Below, in pieces: positions 45,289 to 52,536 of a stretch of 64,000 nucleotides of DNA (position 1 is its first letter; each line of letters opens with the position of its first letter). A program made the translations under genes and the position numbers. The notes under the pieces are model-generated. The model searched no databases, was not told where the DNA came from, and saw only the letters and a program-made list of their open reading frames with translations. Source of the stretch: Arcticibacter pallidicorallinus (GTDB taxonomy: Bacteria; Bacteroidota; Bacteroidia; Sphingobacteriales; Sphingobacteriaceae). Location: positions 62,001 through 126,000 of the forward strand of contig NZ_PVTH01000005.1 of the NCBI RefSeq assembly GCF_003002875.1. Reading direction: 5' to 3'.

Positions 45289-46149
45289 TCACATAGGTTT
45301 CCCTAGCAAATAATCATTTAGATCCTTGTAGCCTTTATATTTTCTTCGGTAATCAAAAAAGGAAATTTCATTGGCTTTTGAATAATTCTCTATCAGTGAA
45401 GTGGCTCTATCGCCTGCAAGGTCATTGTCGAGAAAGCAAATGATCCGGTTATTATTTTTTAGGAGATGATAAATACCAGCAAGATTGTGAACAGAATTAA
45501 GAACGCAAAGGTCATGTAGTCCGACCTGCTTGGGATAAAGCATAATAAAGCTTAAAAGATCCATTATTCCTTCTGTCACTATAATACTCATTCCGATATT
45601 GTGGGAATAAAAAGTCACACCCTGTTTTGTGGCACATTTAAAGTTTTGAGAACTGATATTATATCCATCATTAATGTTTTTGGTTGCTATGCCGCGGTAA
45701 ACTATACCGTTCATTTCGTAAGATATGCCAGATACATAATCACATGCCTTGCTAAATTCAATACCTCGGCTTTCTAGGTAGGTACAAGCTCCTGGACAAT
45801 TTCTCAATGGTTCAGTTTTAATAATTTTAATTTTGCTTGCAATCGGCAGCTTGTTATTTCCTTCAAGCTGGTGAAAAGAAAAAATACCTTTGTTAAAATC
45901 AGCAACAATTTTAGATACGGTATAATCTGGATTTAATTTCAAAATTAAATCTATCAGTGTACCACCCTCATTGATCCCAAAATCAACCCACAGATTTGAG
46001 CCTATTGAAACTTTAAAACTAGGCGTCTTTTCTGCAGGTCTTATTGGGGAATAATACATGTAGTAGCCATTCATTTTTCGTTCTGGTTTGATGGACATAG
46101 TGTATAGGTAATCCACTATGCTGCTTTTATTTATTTCTCGGGATGTCAT
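45289..46149 (-). CDS. Toprim-domain primase of the mobile element
   Basis: A 286-residue protein with an N-terminal domain of the CHC2 primase type (MYYSPIRPAEKTPSFKVSI). The zinc-binding Cys/His residues are not in their usual positions, so the finger looks degenerate. A central segment contains CPGACTYLESRGI. The Toprim domain has Glu193 (VTEGIMD) and Asp241/Asp243 (FLDNDLAGDRA). Bacteroidota mobilizable elements often carry such a primase for priming transferred DNA or replicating the circular form. The gene follows VapE after a repeat-rich gap. Confidence 0.85.
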   Translation of the reverse strand: MTSREINKSSIVDYLYTMSIKPERKMNGYYMYYSPIRPAEKTPSFKVSIGSNLWVDFGINEGGTLIDLILKLNPDYTVSKIVADFNKGIFSFHQLEGNNKLPIASKIKIIKTEPLRNCPGACTYLESRGIEFSKACDYVSGISYEMNGIVYRGIATKNINDGYNISSQNFKCATKQGVTFYSHNIGMSIIVTEGIMDLLSFIMLYPKQVGLHDLCVLNSVHNLAGIYHLLKNNNRIICFLDNDLAGDRATSLIENYSKANEISFFDYRRKYKGYKDLNDYLLGKPM

Positions 46150-46201
46150 AGCGTATGTTTACTTGTTATCTATTTTGATTCTTGTGAAAAGTCAAAAAAC
46201 C

Positions 46202-46325
46202 ACCTACTACACCTACTACTTACTACATATTTGTAGTGACTTATAGTAAGTAAAAATTCATAGGCTTACTACATTATAACAACTTGTTATACAAGTATTT
46301 ACAGTTAGCTGTAGTAAGTAGTAAG
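46202..46325. repeat. Iteron-like repeats between the VapE and primase genes
   Basis: ACCTACTAC is repeated in tandem at 46202-46210 and 46211-46219, followed by TTACTAC, with inverted copies (GTAGTGA, GTAGTAAG) and a final GTAGTAAGTAGTAAG at 46311-46325. A near-perfect palindrome TATAACAA-C-TTGTTATA is at 46275-46291. The gap is very AT-rich. It could be an origin or a regulatory region for the primase. Confidence 0.5.
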
Positions 46326-47507
46326 AGGATTGTATTTAATTAGGTAACCTTTTACAGGATATTTCTGATTTTCATGACCTCTTCTTTGCACTTGTTCGAA
46401 ACCAAGGATCTTTAGGGCCTTTCCAACTTCAACCGGATTGATTTTTAACTTCCCTTCAATGTTGGTTGTTAAATGCTCAACCAAATCAGTAGCAGTATAA
46501 AATTGTTGGTAATCATCACTTGATCCAGGCGAATAATATTTTTGTATCAATTCCATCTCTACAGTAAAGGTGGTATGCTGGTTATTTGAAATCTCATTTT
46601 CCTTAATTTCAGCTGGTGTCATTTCATATTTAAAACCAGTACGGTATAGGTAATAAGCCTGAGCCCAAACAGCATTGATGTCGACTTCTGTTTTATAATT
46701 CCAATTGATTTTTTTTATATTAAAACATAGCCACCTGACACTGCCTGATTCATCATTTAGAAATTCAGTTCTGTTGGTTGATCCAATGATTGAGGCTCTT
46801 CGCGGCTCCATTTTAGGCTTCCTATCATATGGGTGCCTAACCTTGATATATGATTTACTCATCAAAGTTTTTTGTGCATTGATTTCTGTTTTAGAGAGGG
46901 TAGAGAGTTCATCTTGAATGATTATAAAGTTTTGGCAAAGAGCGATGAGGCTGTCTTTATCAACCGCTATATTTTCTGCCTGATAATTATAAAGTTCATC
47001 TGGTATTAGAAAACGAGTTAACGTCGATTTCCCGCTATTTTGTTCTTCTTGTACAAGTGTCAGTGCTTGCTTATTGAAATAATCATCAATCAATGCGCAA
47101 ACTACACACCTAACAAGCCATTTCTTAAATTGAATAGAGAACCTTTCCTGATTCTCTACTTCTATATACTGCGAAAATTTTTGTATATGATCTTCTTTGA
47201 ATTCCTTAAATCTCCTTTCTAAGCTTTTGAAATACTCTTCGAATGGGTTTACTTTAACGATGTAATCCGAGCTTAGGAATGTATTTATTTCGCTGACAGT
47301 TGTTCTTTTGCCAGCCTGCCTTACTTCTATGTATAGAGTATTAGGATTTACAGGCAGATAAGTATTCTGATTTTTTAGACTTATCATAACCTCGTTCAAA
47401 ATGATGTTATTTAAGAAATCATATTTTTCAAATAAAAACTTGATCATTTCAATGGTGCTACTTTTACTCTCTGATTCGCCTAAATTATAGCATGGTCGTG
47501 TATTCAT
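46305..47507 (-). CDS. VapE/VirE-family ATPase (SF3-helicase-like)
   Basis: A 400-residue protein of the VirE/VapE (virulence-associated E) family. The Walker A motif is EEQNSGKSTLTRFL with Gly159-Lys160-Ser161, and the sensor-like segment is GSTNRTEFLNDESGSVRWL. These proteins resemble SF3 helicases and accompany the primase in phage-inducible islands and mobilizable elements, where they probably act in replication initiation. It sits upstream of the primase on the same strand. Confidence 0.85.
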   Translation of the reverse strand: MNTRPCYNLGESESKSSTIEMIKFLFEKYDFLNNIILNEVMISLKNQNTYLPVNPNTLYIEVRQAGKRTTVSEINTFLSSDYIVKVNPFEEYFKSLERRFKEFKEDHIQKFSQYIEVENQERFSIQFKKWLVRCVVCALIDDYFNKQALTLVQEEQNSGKSTLTRFLIPDELYNYQAENIAVDKDSLIALCQNFIIIQDELSTLSKTEINAQKTLMSKSYIKVRHPYDRKPKMEPRRASIIGSTNRTEFLNDESGSVRWLCFNIKKINWNYKTEVDINAVWAQAYYLYRTGFKYEMTPAEIKENEISNNQHTTFTVEMELIQKYYSPGSSDDYQQFYTATDLVEHLTTNIEGKLKINPVEVGKALKILGFEQVQRRGHENQKYPVKGYLIKYNPLTTYYS

Positions 47508-47587
47508 TTTTAATCAATTAGTTGATAATCAATTACGAAATGGTTATATTTGACCTGTCTAAAGGAAACCATTCCGCATAGTTATTT

Positions 47588-47617
47588 AAAGCGAAAACAT
47601 TGGCGTGTTTTCGCTTT
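47588..47617. terminator. Hairpin terminator after the HTH gene
   Basis: Perfect 11-bp stem AAAGCGAAAAC at 47588-47598 and GTTTTCGCTTT at 47607-47617, followed on the plus strand by a T-rich run. On the minus strand it starts immediately after the stop of the HTH gene. Confidence 0.65.
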
Positions 47618-47950
47618 TTATTTTTTCAAGAGTTTTCGTTCCTCCATTTGTTTCTGAAGTTTAGGAGTAAGCTTCTTGTTATTGGCTAGCCATTCAAGAA
47701 TCTCTTCTCTTTTGTAAATCAATGGCGTTTCAGAAGAATATATAGGTATTGAACCTCTAGAGTTATAAGAATAAATAGTGGTAAGCTCCACACGAGCCAA
47801 TTCAGCCACTTCGGTGGTATCCATGAATTCAGATACTGTGGGATTGAAGTTTACAGCCTCCTTTACATGATGAAAGTTTTGCTGCATATTAAGTAATATC
47901 TGCTCGATATGACTCAATCTCTGGTCTAGGGTAATAAAGGGATTTTCCAT
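47618..47950 (-). CDS. Excisionase-like helix-turn-helix protein
   Basis: About 110 residues from the ATG at 47948-47950; the frame opens further upstream without a good start. A MerR/excisionase-type HTH (FMDTTEVAELARVELTTIYSYNSRG, about residues 40-65) is followed by PLIYKREEILEWL, as in the HTH_17 family. Such proteins act as recombination directionality factors or regulators of the integrase and replication genes. Two 15-bp direct repeats lie about 50 bp upstream. Confidence 0.8.
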   Translation of the reverse strand: MENPFITLDQRLSHIEQILLNMQQNFHHVKEAVNFNPTVSEFMDTTEVAELARVELTTIYSYNSRGSIPIYSSETPLIYKREEILEWLANNKKLTPKLQKQMEERKLLKK

Positions 47951-48001
47951 ATTGCAAAAAATTTGTTTCTGCAATACTATAGCCCTCACAGCTCGGAAAA
48001 G

Positions 48002-48036
48002 CCGTTTTAATAATATCTACCCCGTTTTAATAATAT
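48002..48036 (-). promoter_or_regulatory. Tandem 15-bp operator-like repeats upstream of the HTH gene
   Basis: CCGTTTTAATAATAT occurs at 48002-48016 and again at 48022-48036, identical, with a 20-bp period (two helical turns). They lie 52-86 bp before the HTH start, where a regulator would bind, and could also be Xis binding sites. Confidence 0.55.
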
Positions 48037-48073
48037 ACTTCTACAAATTGAAGCACTTATATAATAAGGGATA

Positions 48074-48976
48074 TTAATGCATCTTGGTAAAATCTCGGAT
48101 GGCTTTGCGAAAGGCCAAAGCTGGTTCAGTCAGCGCATCGCTAAAGTTGCTGTAATTTAATTTATCAAACTCACTGAATGAATAAAGATAGAGTTCAACA
48201 TAGCTAGGTTGAGTGTCGGTTTTAGCTTCGCCGTAAAGTGTAGTAGAAAGAACATAAAAATTATAGAAGAGGGCTTTGATGCTGCTTTTATTCCCTTTTA
48301 TATGAGCTATATCCAAGTGGATTTTTGAATTATCCACAAATCTTGCCTTAATAAATCGGATAAAATCTTTGTCAGATATTTGCACCTGTTTTAATTTTTC
48401 CGGGTGATCCGTATTTTCACGCATGATATCAAAGTATTGAATCACATTTTCCATCGGAACCGAATTAAAGGTATTGGTTTGGTTTTTCAAAATCAACAAC
48501 TCTTCGTCGAAATCAAGTTCGTTCTTTTTAAGCTCTACTTTGTCCCGTCGTACGTGTTGATCGAACTCTTCAGGATTGAACAATTCAGATTTGTTTAGCT
48601 TCAGGAACTCCATAAAGAGGTCTTTATCATCCCATAAATACGCATACTTCCTTTCCACCTTGACGGTTGCAGCTATAAAACCGTAAACCAGTAAAAAAAC
48701 AAAGCCTGCTGAAACGGCGGCAATCAAGGAACTGGAGAGTATGTAAGTCATTATTAAGAGGAAAAAAATCATAAAAACAGTAAAGAGTCTAATGTTCTTA
48801 TAAACGTTCTTTCTCCATTGATAGAATTCCCAAATTTCTTCATCCGTTTTTACAGTCGATAAAACCTTCAAACAGAGGGATAAGAGCTTATATCGGACAC
48901 CTTTACTGAGCGTTTCTTTTGAGCCGATCGTTTCTCCGAATAAAACCAGTGGATAAGAGTTCAATAATTTTTTCAC
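48074..48976 (-). CDS. Two-TM membrane protein of unknown function
   Basis: A 300-residue protein from a GTG. Two adjacent hydrophobic segments (about residues 63-105, LFTVFMIFFLLIMTYILSS and the next) are flanked by soluble regions; the C-terminal two-thirds is cytoplasmic, acidic and helical. I do not recognise a domain. It lies between integrase and HTH genes, 3 bp from the integrase stop, so it belongs to the element rather than to the chromosome. It could be an exclusion or mobilization accessory. Confidence 0.65.
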   Translation of the reverse strand: MKKLLNSYPLVLFGETIGSKETLSKGVRYKLLSLCLKVLSTVKTDEEIWEFYQWRKNVYKNIRLFTVFMIFFLLIMTYILSSSLIAAVSAGFVFLLVYGFIAATVKVERKYAYLWDDKDLFMEFLKLNKSELFNPEEFDQHVRRDKVELKKNELDFDEELLILKNQTNTFNSVPMENVIQYFDIMRENTDHPEKLKQVQISDKDFIRFIKARFVDNSKIHLDIAHIKGNKSSIKALFYNFYVLSTTLYGEAKTDTQPSYVELYLYSFSEFDKLNYSNFSDALTEPALAFRKAIRDFTKMH

Positions 48977-48979
48977 GAG

Positions 48980-50113
48980 CTAGAATTTAATTTTATTAGC
49001 AGCATCAACCTTCTTTGAATTAATCACCTTAGCATAAATTTCCGTTGTCTTAAGATGCTGATGTCCAAGCATTTTTGATACAGTATAAATATCCTCTCCA
49101 GAAGAAAGAAGCAATGTAGCATTAGTATGTCGAAAGCAATGAAACGTAATATCTTTATTTATTCCAGCCCTTAAAATCCAATTTCTGATTTTATTATTAT
49201 TATGTGCCGAATATTTTAACCCTTGAAAAACCTTTGCGTTTTGTTCTTTATTTGGTTCACCAAGTTCCAAAAATGCATCTTTACTAATTGGTAAAGTCTC
49301 ATAGGTTTTAACCTTTTTTTGAAAATACCTAATAAAATAACCCAATTCTTCCGTATGATGAATTTGCCCCCATTCTAATGCAACACAGCTCGACCACCGC
49401 AATCCCGTTCGGATGGAAAACATACCTGCTTTAAAAAGTAATTCATTGTCCAAAGGAGTGTTCTTTAGTCTTATTACCTCTTCAATAGTCAAAAACTCAC
49501 GGAAGGTTTCGGCTTGCGGAAACGACTTTATGTTCCGTAATGGGTTATCCTTAATAACCTTATCTTCAAATGCTTGGTTAATACTCGCTCTAAACTTATT
49601 AAAATAACTATATTTTGAATTGGCCGATAGTTTTGATCCTGCTGATTTGATAGTGGTAGTTGTGTCCAAATACTCCTTAAAATCTTTACAAAATCGTTCA
49701 TTCACCTGAGAGGCCAAGCAGCTTCCATTCGTGAAACGTACTACATAATTATAAGTCGAAAGCCAGTTATCATAATTTCCTTTTGATGTGTAACGCTTTT
49801 TTACGATACTTTTGAAATACTGCAGAAAATCTAAGTCTTTATTTGAGATGGAGGGCATACCGAGTCTTTCACTAAGAAACTCAAGCTGGTATTCATTTTC
49901 TATCTGCCTAGCTTTGATCATTGTAAATTTATTATGCTCTCGTTCCATCTTGTTTGCTGGTTTTTCGAAGACATATAAATCCATAAACTTCCGCCTAGTA
50001 TCCTTCTTTTTCTTTTCATCGTAAATAGCCGGATAAAAATCCAGGTATAAACTAGTCCTTCCCGACTTGTTCTTTTGTTCCCTTAAAGTAACGCGTATAG
50101 ATTTATCTGTCAT
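48980..50113 (-). CDS. Tyrosine recombinase integrase
   Basis: About 377 residues from the ATG at 50111-50113 (a TTG at 50122 also opens the frame). The N-terminal arm-binding part (residues 1-90) is followed by a core-binding SAM-like domain (about 95-190) and the catalytic domain. The catalytic residues are Arg239 (TGLRWSS), His325 and Arg328 (HCFRHT), His351 (LGHQHLKTTEIY) and Tyr360. It catalyses integration and excision of the element. It stands at the right end next to mnmE, transcribed away from it. Confidence 0.92.
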   Translation of the reverse strand: MTDKSIRVTLREQKNKSGRTSLYLDFYPAIYDEKKKKDTRRKFMDLYVFEKPANKMEREHNKFTMIKARQIENEYQLEFLSERLGMPSISNKDLDFLQYFKSIVKKRYTSKGNYDNWLSTYNYVVRFTNGSCLASQVNERFCKDFKEYLDTTTTIKSAGSKLSANSKYSYFNKFRASINQAFEDKVIKDNPLRNIKSFPQAETFREFLTIEEVIRLKNTPLDNELLFKAGMFSIRTGLRWSSCVALEWGQIHHTEELGYFIRYFQKKVKTYETLPISKDAFLELGEPNKEQNAKVFQGLKYSAHNNNKIRNWILRAGINKDITFHCFRHTNATLLLSSGEDIYTVSKMLGHQHLKTTEIYAKVINSKKVDAANKIKF

Positions 50114-50144
50114 AATAATCAACTCCTATTGTATTTGTATGTTT

Positions 50145-50198
50145 GTACGTCACACGTACACAAAATACTCTCCACGTACAAAACATCTATTAACATAT
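50145..50198. repeat. Candidate right-end integrase arm sites
   Basis: CACGTACA occurs at 50153-50160 and 50173-50180, 20 bp apart, next to GTACGT at 50145-50150. The second copy continues as ACGTACAAA and is followed by TAACATAT at 50191-50198; the same words recur at the left end (32011-32031). They are good candidates for integrase arm-binding sites. Confidence 0.5.
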
Positions 50199-50226
50199 AA
50201 AAACGAATATAGTGAAAGTCAAACAA

Positions 50227-50259
50227 AAAGCCTTGAAAATATTTCATTTTCAAGGCTTT
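50227..50259 (-). terminator. mnmE terminator
   Basis: Perfect 14-bp stem AAAGCCTTGAAAAT at 50227-50240 and ATTTTCAAGGCTTT at 50246-50259 with a 5-nt loop, followed on the minus strand by TTTTTGTTTG. It lies about 40 bp after the mnmE stop and probably marks the chromosomal side of the element junction. Confidence 0.75.
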
Positions 50260-50301
50260 ACACATATCTACAACGATCTAGTTTTATCTACTTACATGCA
50301 T

Positions 50302-51663
50302 TTATTTCCCAATACAAAACTTCGAAAAAATATTATCCAACAAATCATCAGTTGTCACCGCCCCTGTTATCTCCCCCAAATAATACAAAGCCTGTTTGAT
50401 ATCCATAGCCAAGAAATCCGAAGTTACAGGGTTATCCAACCCATACAGAACCCTTCCCAGCGCCTCCTCAGTCTTCTGCAGCGCCTCCACATGGCGAATA
50501 TTGCTTACAATAACATCATCATTGCTAATCTTATGCAGATTCACTTTCCTCAAAATCTCACCCTTTAACTCCTCGATCCCCTCCTTCTCCCTGGCGGAGA
50601 TAAAGTTCAACCCAAAGCCATCCAGTGAATCAATCAAAGACAGATCAAGAAGATCCTTTTTATTTACAATGCCAACAAACGGAATACCGAGTACTTTCAG
50701 TTCCTCCAACTGCTCGTTAATCTCCTCCTGCGCCTGCACCACCGGATCAAACAAGTACATAATAAGTTTCGCCTGCTTCATCTTCTCCCGGGTCCGCTCC
50801 ACCCCTTTTGCTTCAATGATATCAGCGGTCTCGCGGATCCCTGCGGTATCGATGAACCGGAATACCACGCCTTTGATCGACATCTCGTCCTCAATAGTGT
50901 CGCGCGTAGTGCCCGCGATTTCCGATACGATGGCGCGCTCCTCATTCAACAGTGCGTTCAGCAGAGTTGATTTGCCAACATTGGGCTTACCCGCAATGAC
51001 CACCGGTACACCATTCTTCATCACATTTCCCTGCTCAAAGGAACTGATCAGACGATATAGCACCCTGTGAATCTTGTTAATCAGATCGCGCAACTGATCT
51101 CTGTTAGCAAATTCAACATCTTCTTCTCCAAAGTCCAGCTCAAGCTCGATCATGGAAGCGAAATGAATAAGTTGTTCCCTTAAAACCTGCAGTTCATTGG
51201 AAAAACCTCCTCTCATCTGCTGCATAGCCACCTGGTGTGAAGAAGCAGAGTTGGAAGCGATCAGATCGGCCACGGCTTCTGCCTGCGAGAGATCCATCCC
51301 TCCATTCAGAAAAGCCCGCAGAGTAAACTCTCCTGGCTTAGCGGCGCGCGCACCGGTTCTAATGAGCAGTTTAATAATGCTCTCAATGATGTACTGCGAT
51401 CCATGCGTTGAGATCTCTACAACATGCTCCTTGGTGTAGGAGTGCGGACCTATGAAGAGAGATACGAGTACCTCATCCAATATTGCCTCTCCGTCACGGA
51501 TGGTACCGAAATGAATCGTATGCGAAGCCTGTTTTGCGAGGCTCTTCCCTTTGAATACTTTATCTGTTATCGTAATAGCTTCTGGTCCCGAAAGGCGGAT
51601 AACCCCTATTGCTCCACTTCCGGAGGGGGTGGCCAATGCTACAATAGTATCGTTGTTTGTCAT
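50302..51663 (-). CDS. mnmE: tRNA uridine-5-carboxymethylaminomethyl modification GTPase MnmE
   Basis: About 453 residues from the ATG at 51661-51663 (MTNNDTIVALATPSGSGAIG); the frame extends a few codons further upstream. It has the N-terminal folate-binding domain, helical domain and G domain, with G1 GKPNVGKSTLLNAL, G3 DTAG and the C-terminal FCIGK, whose Cys is essential for tRNA modification. With MnmG it installs the cmnm5 group on U34. The 3' end is intact, but the integrase element sits directly downstream, as with SGI1-type islands that use the 3' end of this gene (trmE/thdF) in Proteobacteria. Confidence 0.95.
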   Translation of the reverse strand: MTNNDTIVALATPSGSGAIGVIRLSGPEAITITDKVFKGKSLAKQASHTIHFGTIRDGEAILDEVLVSLFIGPHSYTKEHVVEISTHGSQYIIESIIKLLIRTGARAAKPGEFTLRAFLNGGMDLSQAEAVADLIASNSASSHQVAMQQMRGGFSNELQVLREQLIHFASMIELELDFGEEDVEFANRDQLRDLINKIHRVLYRLISSFEQGNVMKNGVPVVIAGKPNVGKSTLLNALLNEERAIVSEIAGTTRDTIEDEMSIKGVVFRFIDTAGIRETADIIEAKGVERTREKMKQAKLIMYLFDPVVQAQEEINEQLEELKVLGIPFVGIVNKKDLLDLSLIDSLDGFGLNFISAREKEGIEELKGEILRKVNLHKISNDDVIVSNIRHVEALQKTEEALGRVLYGLDNPVTSDFLAMDIKQALYYLGEITGAVTTDDLLDNIFSKFCIGK

Positions 51664-51673
51664 GATGGTGCTA

Positions 51674-52534
51674 TTAGAACTTTTCTTCAATGCCCAACCC
51701 GAAAAGGGCAAAGTCGTACCGTACAGGATCCATCGGATCGAACTCCAGCAGATGCTCTGTCAATTCAACTGCTGTCTGCCAATCGGTTTGTTTCCTGGTG
51801 ATTAAACCCAGCTTTCTGGCTACACGATCGACGTGCAGGTCGCATGGGCAAATAAGTTGCGAGGGACTGATCCTGTCCCAGAGTCCAAAGTCTACTCCTT
51901 TGTCGTCTTTCCTGACCATCCAGCGCAGGAACATATTTAAACGTTTACAGGTCGACTTCTGCGATGGGGAGCTAACATGCTTGATGGTACGCCCTGGAAA
52001 ATCGGGAAGGCTGAAGAAGTACCTTCTGAAGTGATTGAGTATGACTTCGACCCGGTGCTCCGTCGTATTCAGTGCCATCATGGCGCGGACTGCCTGCTGA
52101 TCTTCATTCTGCTCTACAGGATGCTCGCTGAACTCAAAAAACCGACTGGTGCGCGATGGTAAAAAAGCGTCTTCCAGAGAGTCGAAGCGGGCATAATGCT
52201 GTCTGAAGAAACTCACGAAGTATAAGAGATCTGTATCGTTGAACGTGCGGTGCTTAAAGCCGAGTAATGACTTCAGGTCTTCATCCTGATGACCGGTGAT
52301 AAACGCATAGGGAGTGCCCGACATACGCTCTATCAGCTCGTTGCACTTATTGATGATCGTCTTACGCTGCCCCCAGGCGAGTATCGCCGCGAAGAAGCCC
52401 ATGATCTCGATGTCCTGCCTGACGCTGAACTGATGAGGTATCACAATGGGGTCGTTTTCAATGAATGAAGGCTGATTATACTGATCAGCCTTCATATCCA
52501 GAAACGACTTTAAGTCTTGTCTGTTCAATTCCAC
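51674..52534 (-). CDS. TIGR02757 family protein
   Basis: A 286-residue protein from a GTG start. Family signatures include DPIVIPHQFSVRQDIEIMGFFAAILAWGQRKTIINKC and, near the end, a VDFGLWDRISPSQLICPCDLHVDRVARKLGL segment. The C-terminal region resembles HhH/DNA-glycosylase-like folds, but no activity is established. It is 10 bp from the mnmE start on the same strand, so they are probably co-transcribed. The gene is common in Bacteroidota. Confidence 0.88.
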   Translation of the reverse strand: MELNRQDLKSFLDMKADQYNQPSFIENDPIVIPHQFSVRQDIEIMGFFAAILAWGQRKTIINKCNELIERMSGTPYAFITGHQDEDLKSLLGFKHRTFNDTDLLYFVSFFRQHYARFDSLEDAFLPSRTSRFFEFSEHPVEQNEDQQAVRAMMALNTTEHRVEVILNHFRRYFFSLPDFPGRTIKHVSSPSQKSTCKRLNMFLRWMVRKDDKGVDFGLWDRISPSQLICPCDLHVDRVARKLGLITRKQTDWQTAVELTEHLLEFDPMDPVRYDFALFGLGIEEKF

Positions 52535-52536
52535 TA

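Larger units (their letters stand above)
31960..50226 (-). mobile_element. Integrative mobilizable element carrying a defence island
   Basis: About 18 kb in which every gene is on the minus strand, bounded by chromosomal genes with intact ends (DUF808 on the left, mnmE on the right). The right end holds the tyrosine integrase, followed by an HTH/excisionase-like gene, a replication pair (VapE-like ATPase, toprim primase) and a mobilization module (MobC-like, relaxase). There is no type IV secretion system, so it would be mobilized in trans. The left 11 kb is cargo: two unknown genes, AbiE toxin-antitoxin, Eco57I-like RM and Detocs. Left arm sequence ACGTACAAA...TAACATAT recurs at the right end. 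No att direct repeat was found with confidence, so the exact ends (±60 bp) are inferred. Confidence 0.75.

Noticed and set aside
46202-46325. Repeats read as a possible CRISPR array
   Set aside because: Units are 7-9 bp, partly inverted, with no constant 28-37-bp repeat and no spacers; iteron-like is a better fit.
50227-50259. 14-bp stem near mnmE considered as a tRNA or att site
   Set aside because: The loop is 5 nt, no tRNA arms are present, and the T-tract on the minus strand makes it a normal terminator.
50396-51070. Plus-strand frame of 224 residues opposite mnmE
   Set aside because: Antisense of the conserved mnmE G domain; composition is Ser/Ile-rich and no start or domain is visible.
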